DNA of 38,842 bases, taken from contig JAQVXL010000015.1 of NCBI GenBank assembly GCA_028709235.1, forward strand, positions 1-38,842, given 5' to 3'. A model generated the notes under the pieces. It saw nothing but the letters and a program-made list of their open reading frames with translations. It did not search any database and was not told where the DNA came from. The stretch comes from Desulfotomaculaceae bacterium (GTDB taxonomy: Bacteria > Bacillota > Desulfotomaculia > Desulfotomaculales > Pelotomaculaceae). This document shows positions 1-6,092 of the stretch, piece after piece. Numbering within the stretch: the stretch's first letter is position 1; every line of letters begins with the position of its first letter. Made by a program: the position numbers and the translations under genes.

Positions 1-71
1 TCCTCACGGAGAACCTCTAATACTATTTTGGCTTTTTCTTCGGGACTATACTTTTTTCGTTTATTAACCAT
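1..71 (-). CDS. IS3-type transposase OrfA, N-terminus only
   Basis: The first 23 codons (M-V-N-K-R-K-K-Y-S-P-E-E-K-A-K-I-V-L-E-V and onward) look like the start of the helix-turn-helix OrfA of IS3-family transposases, which typically open with a basic stretch, then Y(S/T)PEEK and I-V-L-E-x-L. A GGAG motif lies just upstream of the ATG at 69-71. The rest lies outside the window. The family call rests on this short N-terminus only. Confidence 0.5.
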   Translation of the reverse strand, partial: MVNKRKKYSPEEKAKIVLEVLRE

Positions 72-108
72 AACTCCATTTTATCTTAGTTTCTAAAATT
101 TGTGTCCA
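1..108 (-). mobile_element. Edge of an IS3-type insertion sequence (partial)
   Basis: The window opens inside an element whose transposase starts at base 71 on the minus strand and runs off the left edge. Its outer end probably lies near base 108, where the sequence reads TGTCCA. Read inward this is TGGACA, and IS3 elements usually end in TG...CA. The LarA-like reading frame to the right stops matching its family here. Only one end is visible, so terminal repeats and a target duplication cannot be checked. Confidence 0.5.
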
Positions 109-469
109 ACCCTATGGGTACATTTTACTGGGCAGAACAAATTATCTCGGCGCCGGTGTCACGCTCCGTTAGGCCAAGAGAGCTTAACAGTTTTGCCTCT
201 CCGGCAGGGTTTCCGCCACCGTGGGATCCCATCGCTGCAAGTAAAACAGGCCGCCCTCCCAGAGACCTGATATGGCCGGCCAGCACACGTAATATTAAGC
301 TTATGTTAGCGATACCTCTGCTGCCAGCGGTAATGCCGACCAGCATGCCGGGCTTGATATCATTCTGCAGTTTCGCATCTGATAATATCCTGTTTAATTC
401 ACCGGTTAAATCAGCAAGTCCCAAACCTGGGAAGTGCTGTCTGATTTTTACCATGCGCGGAAGCTGCAT
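109..469 (-). pseudogene. Broken LarA-like (DUF2088) protein, N-terminal fragment
   Basis: The reading frame from ATG 467-469 resembles the N-terminal domain of the LarA/DUF2088 family (nickel-pincer lactate racemase and relatives). It has an I-T-A-G-S-R-G-I-A-N-I motif near residue 45 and A-M-G-S-H-G-G-G near residue 79. It stops at a TAA (125-127) after only 114 codons, whereas family members run to about 420. Beyond the stop the same frame continues as N-V-P-I-G, which fits the family pattern E-V-V-E-I-G, so the stop looks like a nonsense change (GAA to TAA). The IS3-type element then cuts the gene off. It begins directly after the stop of the Asp23-like gene and was probably co-transcribed with it. 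It is almost certainly non-functional. Confidence 0.65.
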
Positions 470-874
470 TTACTTATTAGCCTGTCCGTCTTCTTCCTTG
501 TTTTCTGAGCCAAAAGAGAGACCCTGGATATTCACGTTGACGTTCACCACACTCAAACCAGTCATATTTTCAATAGCATTTCTGATACTGTTTTGAAGAT
601 CTACCGCTACTGTGTGAATATTAACCCCGTACTCAACAATAACACTTATGTCGATAGTTACTTCATTTTCGTCTACTTCGGCCTTAATTCCTTTTGAAAT
701 GTTTTTGCGGCCGAGTTTTTCTACCAGATCACCTGTAATGCCGCCGCTCATCCCTGCTACACCTGAAACTTCTGCGGCGGCGAGACCAGCTATGGTGGCT
801 ACAACATCTTCAGATATCTTTATTGTACCCTGTTTTTTGCTGTTATCAAGCTGATCTGCCTCTTTTTTTTCCAT
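470..874 (-). CDS. Asp23/Gls24 family envelope stress protein
   Basis: This is a 134-residue protein of the Asp23/Gls24 (DUF322) family, small cytoplasmic proteins linked in Firmicutes to cell-envelope stress. The core shows I-K-I-S-E-D-V-V-A-T-I-A-G-L-A-A, then V-A-G-M-S-G-G, then the pattern V-D-I-S-V-I-V-E-Y-G-V-N-I, which is diagnostic of the family. The ends are charged and probably disordered. A longer frame reaches 964, but the ATG at 872-874 is preceded by GGGAGGAA at the right distance, so I use that start. A promoter-like pair lies at 906-935. The LarA-like fragment follows immediately downstream. The family call is firm; the specific role is unknown. Confidence 0.88.
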   Translation of the reverse strand: MEKKEADQLDNSKKQGTIKISEDVVATIAGLAAAEVSGVAGMSGGITGDLVEKLGRKNISKGIKAEVDENEVTIDISVIVEYGVNIHTVAVDLQNSIRNAIENMTGLSVVNVNVNIQGLSFGSENKEEDGQANK

Positions 875-905
875 TAAACATTCCTCCCAGATATTACTAA
901 TTAAA

Positions 906-935
906 ATTATAACATTTGTCCGGTAAGATTGTCCA
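906..935 (-). promoter_or_regulatory. Likely sigma-A promoter of the Asp23-like gene
   Basis: On the minus strand TGGACA (930-935) is followed after 18 bases by TATAAT (906-911), about 35 bases upstream of the gene's start. The -10 box is perfect and the -35 box differs from TTGACA at one position. Confidence 0.5.
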
Positions 936-1036
936 CTAAAAGGATTATAAAGAATTAGTGACAAGAAAGGGAAAAGGCATAATTGGGTAGAATATCCTGG
1001 TAAGAAAATATTATAAACAGATGGGAGGTAAATGCA

Positions 1037-1912
1037 TTGACTACCTATCGCTCTATGTTGTTTGCTCCTGCCAATGATTTGCGCAAAGCGGGCAAGGCCC
1101 TTATGCTGAACGCCGATGGAACTGTGCTTGATCTTGAAGACGCGGTTGCGCTTAGCGAGAAAACTAACGCCAGGAATGCTTTAAAGGATGCTTTGAAGTT
1201 GCCCCGCAGAGGTGATGTTTTTATTCGAGTCAACAGCGTCCAAACTGAATTTATTTTAAGTGATTTGCTGGCAGCTGTAACAGAAGGTGTAAGAGGACTG
1301 GTCGTGGCCAAATCTGAATCAGCGGAAGAAATTCGGCAGGTTGATTGGCTGATCAGTAAAATAGAAAAAGAACGCGGCTTGACTGCAGGCTGTATGGAAA
1401 TAATTCCATTTATTGAAAGCGCGAATGCTATTGTTAATGCCTTCAGTATTGCTTCATCTTGTCCCAGAGTTAGCCGGATGTTTTTTGGCGGAGTGGATTA
1501 TGTCCTTGATATAGGCACCACATTTTCTAAAGGCGGGACGGAAATATTTTACGCCAGATCCCAGCTAGTAGTAGCATCTCGTGCAGCCGGTATTGAACCA
1601 CCTATTGATACGGTTTATCCCGATTTCAAAGATATCGAGGGTTTGGTAGCCGACGCTAAAGCAGTCCGCCAGATGGGATTCCAGGGCAAGCTAGCCATAC
1701 ACCCCGGCCAGATAGAGCCTTTAAATGAAGTATTCACTCCGACACCTGAGGAGATTTCCTGGGCGGAAAAAATTGTAGCGGTATTCGACGAAGAGGAAGC
1801 CAAAGGACAGGCGGTATTTCAAGTTGATGGGAAAATGATTGAATACCCAATCGCAAACCGCGCCAGGCGCATAATAGCCTTGGCTGAGCAGATAGCCAAT
1901 AAATCTGTTTAA
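1037..1912 (+). CDS. CitE-like CoA-ester lyase (HpcH/HpaI aldolase family)
   Basis: This 291-residue protein has the fold of the citrate lyase beta subunit, a TIM barrel that cleaves or forms CoA thioesters such as citramalyl-CoA, malyl-CoA or citryl-CoA. Visible family motifs are F-A-P-A-N at the N-terminus (substrate loop), L-D-L-E-D-A-V near residue 31 (acidic metal ligand), an F-G-G-V-D-Y segment near residue 150 and A-I-H-P-G-Q near residue 221. Length is normal for stand-alone CitE-like proteins. No citrate lyase alpha or gamma subunit lies nearby, so a role in citrate fermentation is unlikely and the substrate is undetermined. The start is TTG behind GGGAGGT. It is transcribed away from the Asp23-like gene. 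Confidence 0.85.
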   Translation: MTTYRSMLFAPANDLRKAGKALMLNADGTVLDLEDAVALSEKTNARNALKDALKLPRRGDVFIRVNSVQTEFILSDLLAAVTEGVRGLVVAKSESAEEIRQVDWLISKIEKERGLTAGCMEIIPFIESANAIVNAFSIASSCPRVSRMFFGGVDYVLDIGTTFSKGGTEIFYARSQLVVASRAAGIEPPIDTVYPDFKDIEGLVADAKAVRQMGFQGKLAIHPGQIEPLNEVFTPTPEEISWAEKIVAVFDEEEAKGQAVFQVDGKMIEYPIANRARRIIALAEQIANKSV

Positions 1913-2051
1913 TACTGGTTTTGCATGAAGCTGCTGGGCAAATTAACAAATAGAAACATGTCGTTATGGGAAAATATTAAATATCCTGTCACTGCTAACA
2001 GGCAGATTAACGGGAATTTAGACTCAAATCTGATTACCAGGGGGCGGTTAA

Positions 2052-2459
2052 ATGCTTAAAAGCAAAGTTTTATTGCCGAGCGATGGTTCCGACAATTCGC
2101 TGAAAGCTGCCTCTTATGCTTCCAGGCTGATGAAAATAAACCCGGATTTAAAGCTGTCTGTACTTGTTGTGGTGCCTGAAAACAGCAGCTTTGCGGAAAT
2201 TGACAGGGCTATGGAAGAAAAGGGCAAAGAGATCATGAATAGAACACTGCAGGGATTCATAAAAGAAGGCCTTGAGGTGGTAAAGTTTATTGAAAAAGGA
2301 GACCCCGCCACGGTTATACTGAATTATGCGGAGCGGGGCAATTATGATCATATTATTATGGGAAGCAGGGGTGCCAGTGAACTGCGCGGCGCCGCCATAG
2401 GCAGTGTCAGCCATAAAGTGATCCACCTAGCCAACTGTCGGGTGACACTCGTCAAGTAA
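2052..2459 (+). CDS. Universal stress protein, UspA family
   Basis: This is a single-domain UspA protein of 135 residues, a small cytoplasmic alpha/beta protein that usually forms dimers. It begins with the typical L-L-P-S-D-G-S-D-N-S strand-loop. It ends with the nucleotide-binding pattern I-I-M-G-S-R-G-A-S-E-L-R-G and a later G-S-V-S-H-K-V-I, matching the G-x2-G-x9-G-S/T signature of ATP-binding members, so it probably binds ATP. The start ATG follows a G-rich ribosome binding site (AGGGGGCGG). Its stop is 3 bases from the stop of the convergent gene to the right. The bound ligand and the stress that induces it cannot be read from sequence. Confidence 0.92.
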   Translation: MLKSKVLLPSDGSDNSLKAASYASRLMKINPDLKLSVLVVVPENSSFAEIDRAMEEKGKEIMNRTLQGFIKEGLEVVKFIEKGDPATVILNYAERGNYDHIIMGSRGASELRGAAIGSVSHKVIHLANCRVTLVK

Positions 2460-2462
2460 TGT

Positions 2463-3122
2463 TTAATCTGAAATCTTTCGTATGTAGAGCACTATAAAAG
2501 GCAGTATGGAAAAAAATTCTTCCTTGCCAAATTCAATCAGCCAGATCATGTTGTGTTTAAGTTTCGCCCAAGAAGGGTTGGGTTTTAAAAGTTCATCCCT
2601 TAAAGCGATTAGGTTGAGCCTCGCCTCTTTTAAAAGTGCGGGGTCTTTTATTTTTGTTAGTATTTCATAAACTGCGTGGTCGAGAGGAGAAGCGTCCCGA
2701 GTTTTAGATATCTCCTCTGAATAGAAATCTCTCTTCGTAGGTAAACCGAATTCATTTATTTCGTCAGATGCCTCAGAATCCGGAGCAATGGTGCGGTTGG
2801 TCAGGTCTGTGATCAGGTTTTCCAGGTATTCTTTCTTGCACCTCATTATTTCCAGAAAATCTTCTCTTCTCTGGTATTCCGAATAATTATCGAAAACTGA
2901 AAAGCACTCGCCGCGTCCGGCTTGTTCAAAACCATGCCGTTGTCTGGAATCCTTTCCGTAAATACGATCGATTATTTTAGCGGTAAAGTCTTCCCAAAAG
3001 GAATATTCCAGACCATAAGGCACTTTGGTGCCAATATTATTAATGTCTTTTAACTGCATTTCTATAAGTTGTACGGCTGCGTAAAGATCTTCGATCTGCG
3101 TAATAATTTTCGCCTCCTCCAC
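2463..3122 (-). CDS. Unrecognised cytoplasmic protein
   Basis: I do not recognise this 219-residue protein. It is mostly charged and helical in character, with no signal peptide. The C-terminal 30 residues are hydrophobic with aromatic residues (F-F-S-I-L-P-F-I-V-L-Y-I) and could be a membrane-associated helix or a buried core. No cofactor motif or cysteine pair is evident. It converges on the UspA gene with a 3-base gap. The start is uncertain: the GTG at 3120-3122 would place the strong GGAGGAGG motif inside the first codons, whereas ATT codons at 3105-3107 or 3102-3104 lie at normal distance behind that motif. The first internal ATG (residue 22) has no ribosome binding site. Coordinates follow the GTG. 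Confidence 0.65.
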   Translation of the reverse strand: MEEAKIITQIEDLYAAVQLIEMQLKDINNIGTKVPYGLEYSFWEDFTAKIIDRIYGKDSRQRHGFEQAGRGECFSVFDNYSEYQRREDFLEIMRCKKEYLENLITDLTNRTIAPDSEASDEINEFGLPTKRDFYSEEISKTRDASPLDHAVYEILTKIKDPALLKEARLNLIALRDELLKPNPSWAKLKHNMIWLIEFGKEEFFSILPFIVLYIRKISD

Positions 3123-3386
3123 GGGCAGTTTATCCCGCCAATCTAATCAATTATAAAGCATTATAACATGACCATTAATAGGGCGGAAGAGCACCCTGCG
3201 CCATTTATTTTTCTCCCAGTAACAGGATTTACAGGATTAAACCTTTTTGATATTAATCCGTCTAATTGTTTTATACACCGTTGGCGGCAAGGTTGTCCAA
3301 AAAAGAAATTACCCGTTTATAGGCTGGGAAACTCTCTAAAAAAGTTTGTCGCACCTCTGCTGGGCTTCTTTCAGCTGAGTCCCTAT

Positions 3387-3422
3387 TTTATAACATAGAT
3401 CTTGTTTATAACATAGATCTTG
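3387..3422. repeat. Perfect 18-bp tandem duplication
   Basis: The 18-mer TTTATAACATAGATCTTG occurs twice in direct succession (3387-3404 and 3405-3422). On the minus strand each copy carries the codons for S-M-L followed by TAA, so the duplication doubles the stop of the short reading frame at 3406-3550. It looks like a recent slippage event. Confidence 0.85.
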
Positions 3423-3550
3423 CAGGCGTTTCTTTTCTTCGTGGCCTTGTTCCGGGAAGTTTGTCCAAGACAGTTCTCATCTCTGCCTTACATTCCTGGG
3501 CGTTTCTGATTGAATTTTGAATTCCAGCGTTAACCCCCGGTATCTATCAT
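3406..3550 (-). pseudogene. Short reading frame with a one-base frameshift
   Basis: On the minus strand an ATG (3548-3550) sits 7 bases behind GGGAGGTG (3558-3565), an excellent initiation site, yet the frame ends after six codons (M-I-D-T-G-G). If one G of the five-G run (3534-3538) is removed, the frame continues for 47 codons through S-I-R-N-A-Q-E-C-K-A-E-M-R-T-V-L-D to S-M-L and TAA in the second tandem-repeat copy. A seven-codon frame (M-S-K-R-E-V-K, 3552-3575) overlaps the ribosome binding site. This could be a decayed small gene, a sequencing error in the G run, or a frameshift-controlled small protein. I recognise no family. Confidence 0.3.
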
Positions 3551-3639
3551 ATTATTTCACCTCCCGCTTACTCATAATGAAAGTAACGAGAGGTATTTAT
3601 ACGTATTATATTAAGAAAAATAAACGAAAAAATCAAATT

Positions 3640-3990
3640 TTATTTATTGAGCTCTAGAATCACCGGCCCTTTTATTACTAATTTAACCCTGTCGCCTATT
3701 TTTAGTTCATTGCAGATCTGTGGTCTGGCCTGCCCGTTATAGACGCCGGCACTGGTCTGAAAAGAAAGATCATAATAAGTAGGGTAGCGCTTCAGGCCAA
3801 TACAAGTTCCAATAATATTGCTGGTTGGGGTTAGCACCGATAATTTAAAAAACCTGTAACCAGCCAGTGTGGCTATGACAAGCAGTATTACTATACCGGC
3901 CAGTTTCATGTTTTCATTAACAAGAATCGAGCCTGCAACCGATATGACCATACCGGCCAGCACCGCTATCCATGTCAACTTCCGTAACAT
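3640..3990 (-). CDS. Small membrane protein, unknown
   Basis: This 116-residue protein has two predicted membrane helices near the N-terminus (T-W-I-A-V-L-A-G-M-V-I-S-V-A-G and then L-A-G-I-V-I-L-L-V-I-A-T-L-A-G). They are separated by a short charged loop and followed by a soluble C-terminal part of about 60 residues. That part is rich in beta-forming residues and ends in I-G-D-R-V-K-L-V-I-K-G-P-V-I-L-E-L, like a small OB or NfeD-type barrel, though I cannot assign it. The frame can be extended to 4011, but AGGAGG lies 8 bases before the ATG at 3988-3990, which I take as the start. It is transcribed divergently from miaB. Confidence 0.75.
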   Translation of the reverse strand: MLRKLTWIAVLAGMVISVAGSILVNENMKLAGIVILLVIATLAGYRFFKLSVLTPTSNIIGTCIGLKRYPTYYDLSFQTSAGVYNGQARPQICNELKIGDRVKLVIKGPVILELNK

Positions 3991-4126
3991 ATTGTACGCC
4001 TCCTGTCGCAAGCTTTAAACAATTATAATAACCAAACATGGCACACCTAAAAGCATATATATACTTCTGCAAGCAAAGGGTTAATTCCTATTAAAAAAAT
4101 TATAAATCATTTGCTGTATGACGCCT

Positions 4127-4180
4127 GTTTGCATAGGTATGTTTGCATATGGATAATTAAACCTTTATAATGGTTATAAT
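4127..4180 (+). promoter_or_regulatory. Promoter region of miaB with a repeated motif
   Basis: TTGCAT (4143-4148) is followed after 17 bases by a perfect TATAAT (4166-4171); a second TATAAT lies at 4175-4180. The -35 box is part of a nine-base direct repeat GTTTGCATA (4127-4135 and 4141-4149, 14 bases apart), which could be a regulator site. The transcript would begin about 25 bases upstream of the miaB start. Confidence 0.5.
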
Positions 4181-4203
4181 CTTTCGTAAAAGGCGGTTAC
4201 TTT

Positions 4204-5532
4204 TTGAAATCATATTTTATTATTACCTTTGGCTGTCAGATGAATGAGCATGATTCAGAGGTCCTCGCAGGAATGCTTGAGGCCATCGGTTATACTCCCG
4301 CTGATTCGATTGATGCTGCAACAATAGTCCTGTTAAATACCTGTTGTGTGCGGGAAACGGCTGAAAATAAAGTGTTTTCACTATTAGGGCGGCTGCGCCG
4401 GCAAAAGCTTGAAAATCCCGATCTAATAATAGGAGTATGCGGCTGCATGCCCCAGCAGGAAAATATGGCCGCCCACATAACGCATCTTTTTTCTCATGTA
4501 GACCTGATATTTGGTACTCATAATGCGCACCAACTGCCCGAGTTGCTTAACAGAGTTGCTAATAGCAAAAAAACCGTACAAGAGATATGGACCGGCGCCA
4601 GGGGCATATATGAAGGGCACCCTGTTAAAAGAAAGGATGGTGTGCGCGCCTGGGTTACAATAACCTACGGATGCAATAATTTTTGTACATATTGCATTGT
4701 ACCGTTTGTGCGAGGGAGGGAGAGAAGCCGCAAACAGGAAGACATCACATCTGAAGTTGCCGGGCTGGTGGCAGAGGGTTATAAAGAAATTGTACTGCTA
4801 GGCCAGAATGTTAACTCCTACGGCAAAGATCTGGCATGTAATCACGACTTCGCGTCACTGCTACAGTGTCTAGAAGGTATAAACGGGCTTGAGCGGATCC
4901 GTTACATGACCTCCCATCCCAGAGATTTCAACGATAAGCTGATCAGCACCATAGCAGGGTTGCGAAAGGTTTGTGAACATTTTCACCTGCCGGTTCAGGC
5001 GGGCAGCAACCGGATTTTAAAAAAAATGAACCGGGGCTATACTAGGGAACACTATCTTGGTTTGATAAAAAAGATCAGGTCTAACGTGCCCCAATCCAAT
5101 ATTACCACCGACATCATGGTCGGTTTTCCGGGTGAAAATGGCAATGATTTCAGCGATACCATGGACTTGGTCAGACAGGCCCGGTTTGACAGCGCCTACA
5201 CCTTTATATACAATACCAGGCCCGGAACGCCGGCTGCTGATATGGAAGAGCAGGTGCCTGAAGCGGTTAAAAAGGACCGGATACAAGCTTTGATAAGGTT
5301 GCAGAATGAAATCAGCCTGGAGAAAAACATAGAGGAGATCGGCCGGTGCCAGGATGTCCTGGTGGAAGGGGAAAGCAAAAAGAAACCCGGCTTTCTGCAC
5401 GGCAGGAATAGGGGCAATAAAATTGTTCTGTTTCCAAGCGACAGGGATCTTAGAGGGGAAATAGTCAGAGTGAGGATAACTGAATGTCAGATGGCCCACC
5501 TGTCGGGACAAATAGTGGAGACGTTAAAATAG
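4204..5532 (+). CDS. miaB: tRNA-2-methylthio-N6-dimethylallyladenosine synthase MiaB
   Basis: MiaB is a radical-SAM methylthiotransferase that adds a methylthio group to i6A37 in tRNAs reading UNN codons, after MiaA has added the dimethylallyl group (miaA lies downstream at 14405). All three domains are present in 442 residues. The N-terminal MTTase domain has its three cysteines (F-G-C-Q-M-N, N-T-C-C-V-R-E, G-V-C-G-C-M). The radical-SAM CxxxCxxC motif (Y-G-C-N-N-F-C-T-Y-C) lies near residue 157. A C-terminal TRAM domain for RNA binding closes the protein. The start is TTG behind a weak AAAGGCGG; the sequence M-K-S-Y-F-I-I-T-F-G-C fits the family start. It is the first gene of the long plus-strand housekeeping block. 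Confidence 0.95.
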   Translation: MKSYFIITFGCQMNEHDSEVLAGMLEAIGYTPADSIDAATIVLLNTCCVRETAENKVFSLLGRLRRQKLENPDLIIGVCGCMPQQENMAAHITHLFSHVDLIFGTHNAHQLPELLNRVANSKKTVQEIWTGARGIYEGHPVKRKDGVRAWVTITYGCNNFCTYCIVPFVRGRERSRKQEDITSEVAGLVAEGYKEIVLLGQNVNSYGKDLACNHDFASLLQCLEGINGLERIRYMTSHPRDFNDKLISTIAGLRKVCEHFHLPVQAGSNRILKKMNRGYTREHYLGLIKKIRSNVPQSNITTDIMVGFPGENGNDFSDTMDLVRQARFDSAYTFIYNTRPGTPAADMEEQVPEAVKKDRIQALIRLQNEISLEKNIEEIGRCQDVLVEGESKKKPGFLHGRNRGNKIVLFPSDRDLRGEIVRVRITECQMAHLSGQIVETLK

Positions 5533-5607
5533 TGATATGGAATGTGAACCTGCCTTGGAATTTTAGCTTAACAAAATAGTAATTATAAATAGCAGGAGGT
5601 TGGAATT

Positions 5608-5991
5608 ATGTCGATAATAGAAAAAGCCAGGGAACTTGGCAATTTCCTTTCAGAATCAAAGGAACTGAACACCATGAGAGAAGCGGAAAAAATGATGATG
5701 GAAAACCAGGAAGCCAGAGATTCAATAGCACAATTTGACGAAAAACAAAGGGCTTACCAGGCAATCCAAGCCCAGGGCGTAGACCTGACTGAAAAACAGG
5801 TAAAAGAACTTGAGGATCTGGAATTTAAAATGGTAAACAACCCGTATGTCTATAACTTTTTTAAGGCGCAGCAGGAGTTTCAGGTAATCCTGGAGTCAAT
5901 AAATAATATTATTGGTGAAGCTATTGGAATTAAGCCTCAGGGATGCGACTGTGAAGATGAATCCTGCGGCTGCGGCGGTGAATGCTCCTAA
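5608..5991 (+). CDS. YlbF/YmcA family protein (RicA-like) with cysteine-rich tail
   Basis: This 127-residue helical protein belongs to the YlbF/YmcA family. In Bacillus, RicA (YmcA) is encoded between miaB and mutS exactly as here. It works with RicF (YlbF) and RicT (YaaT) in a complex that promotes RNase Y maturation of transcripts, affecting sporulation, competence and biofilm. The family body spans about residues 1-112. The last 15 residues form a tail C-D-C-E-D-E-S-C-G-C-G-G-E-C with five cysteines, suited to an iron-sulfur cluster or metal. The Bacillus complex carries 4Fe-4S clusters, so the tail may be a ligand set. AGGAGG precedes the ATG by about 8 bases. Orthology to RicA rather than YlbF is inferred from position. 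Confidence 0.8.
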   Translation: MSIIEKARELGNFLSESKELNTMREAEKMMMENQEARDSIAQFDEKQRAYQAIQAQGVDLTEKQVKELEDLEFKMVNNPYVYNFFKAQQEFQVILESINNIIGEAIGIKPQGCDCEDESCGCGGECS

Positions 5992-6016
5992 GAATTATAA
6001 AAAGCCTTTGCAGCAT

Positions 6017-6046
6017 AACCCTGTTTAACTAGCAGGGTTTTTCTTT
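6017..6046 (+). terminator. Intrinsic terminator after the RicA-like gene
   Basis: A seven-base stem (AACCCTG at 6017-6023 with CAGGGTT at 6033-6039) with a nine-base loop runs into TTTTTCTTTT. It separates the miaB-ricA unit from mutS. Confidence 0.75.
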
Positions 6047-6072
6047 TGGTTTAGAATGCCATATGTTATAAT
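6045..6072 (+). promoter_or_regulatory. Possible mutS promoter
   Basis: A perfect TATAAT (6067-6072) lies just upstream of mutS, with TTTGGT (6045-6050) 16 bases before it as a weak -35 box. A promoter is expected here because a terminator lies immediately upstream. Confidence 0.4.
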
Positions 6073-6092
6073 GTTCACCAGGAGGTATTCCG

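Larger units (their letters stand above)
3123..3639. other. Intergenic region of about 520 bases
   Basis: This spacer has no long gene I can support. It holds a repeated ACAGGATT/TACAGGATT motif near 3224, an 18-bp perfect tandem repeat (3387-3422), and a short minus-strand reading frame with a good ribosome binding site (3406-3550). A plus-strand frame (3168-3398) has no ribosome binding site and no recognisable composition. Confidence 0.6.

Noticed and set aside
102-596. Plus-strand 164-codon frame
   Set aside because: It is antisense to the LarA-like fragment and the Asp23-like gene, which have family motifs and a ribosome binding site; this frame has neither.
1985-2003. CCTGT...ACAGG dyad before the UspA gene as a terminator
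   Set aside because: Only five pairs and no T-run after it.
3168-3398. Plus-strand 76-codon frame in the spacer
   Set aside because: No ribosome binding site before its ATG, no recognisable motif, and it overlaps the tandem repeat.
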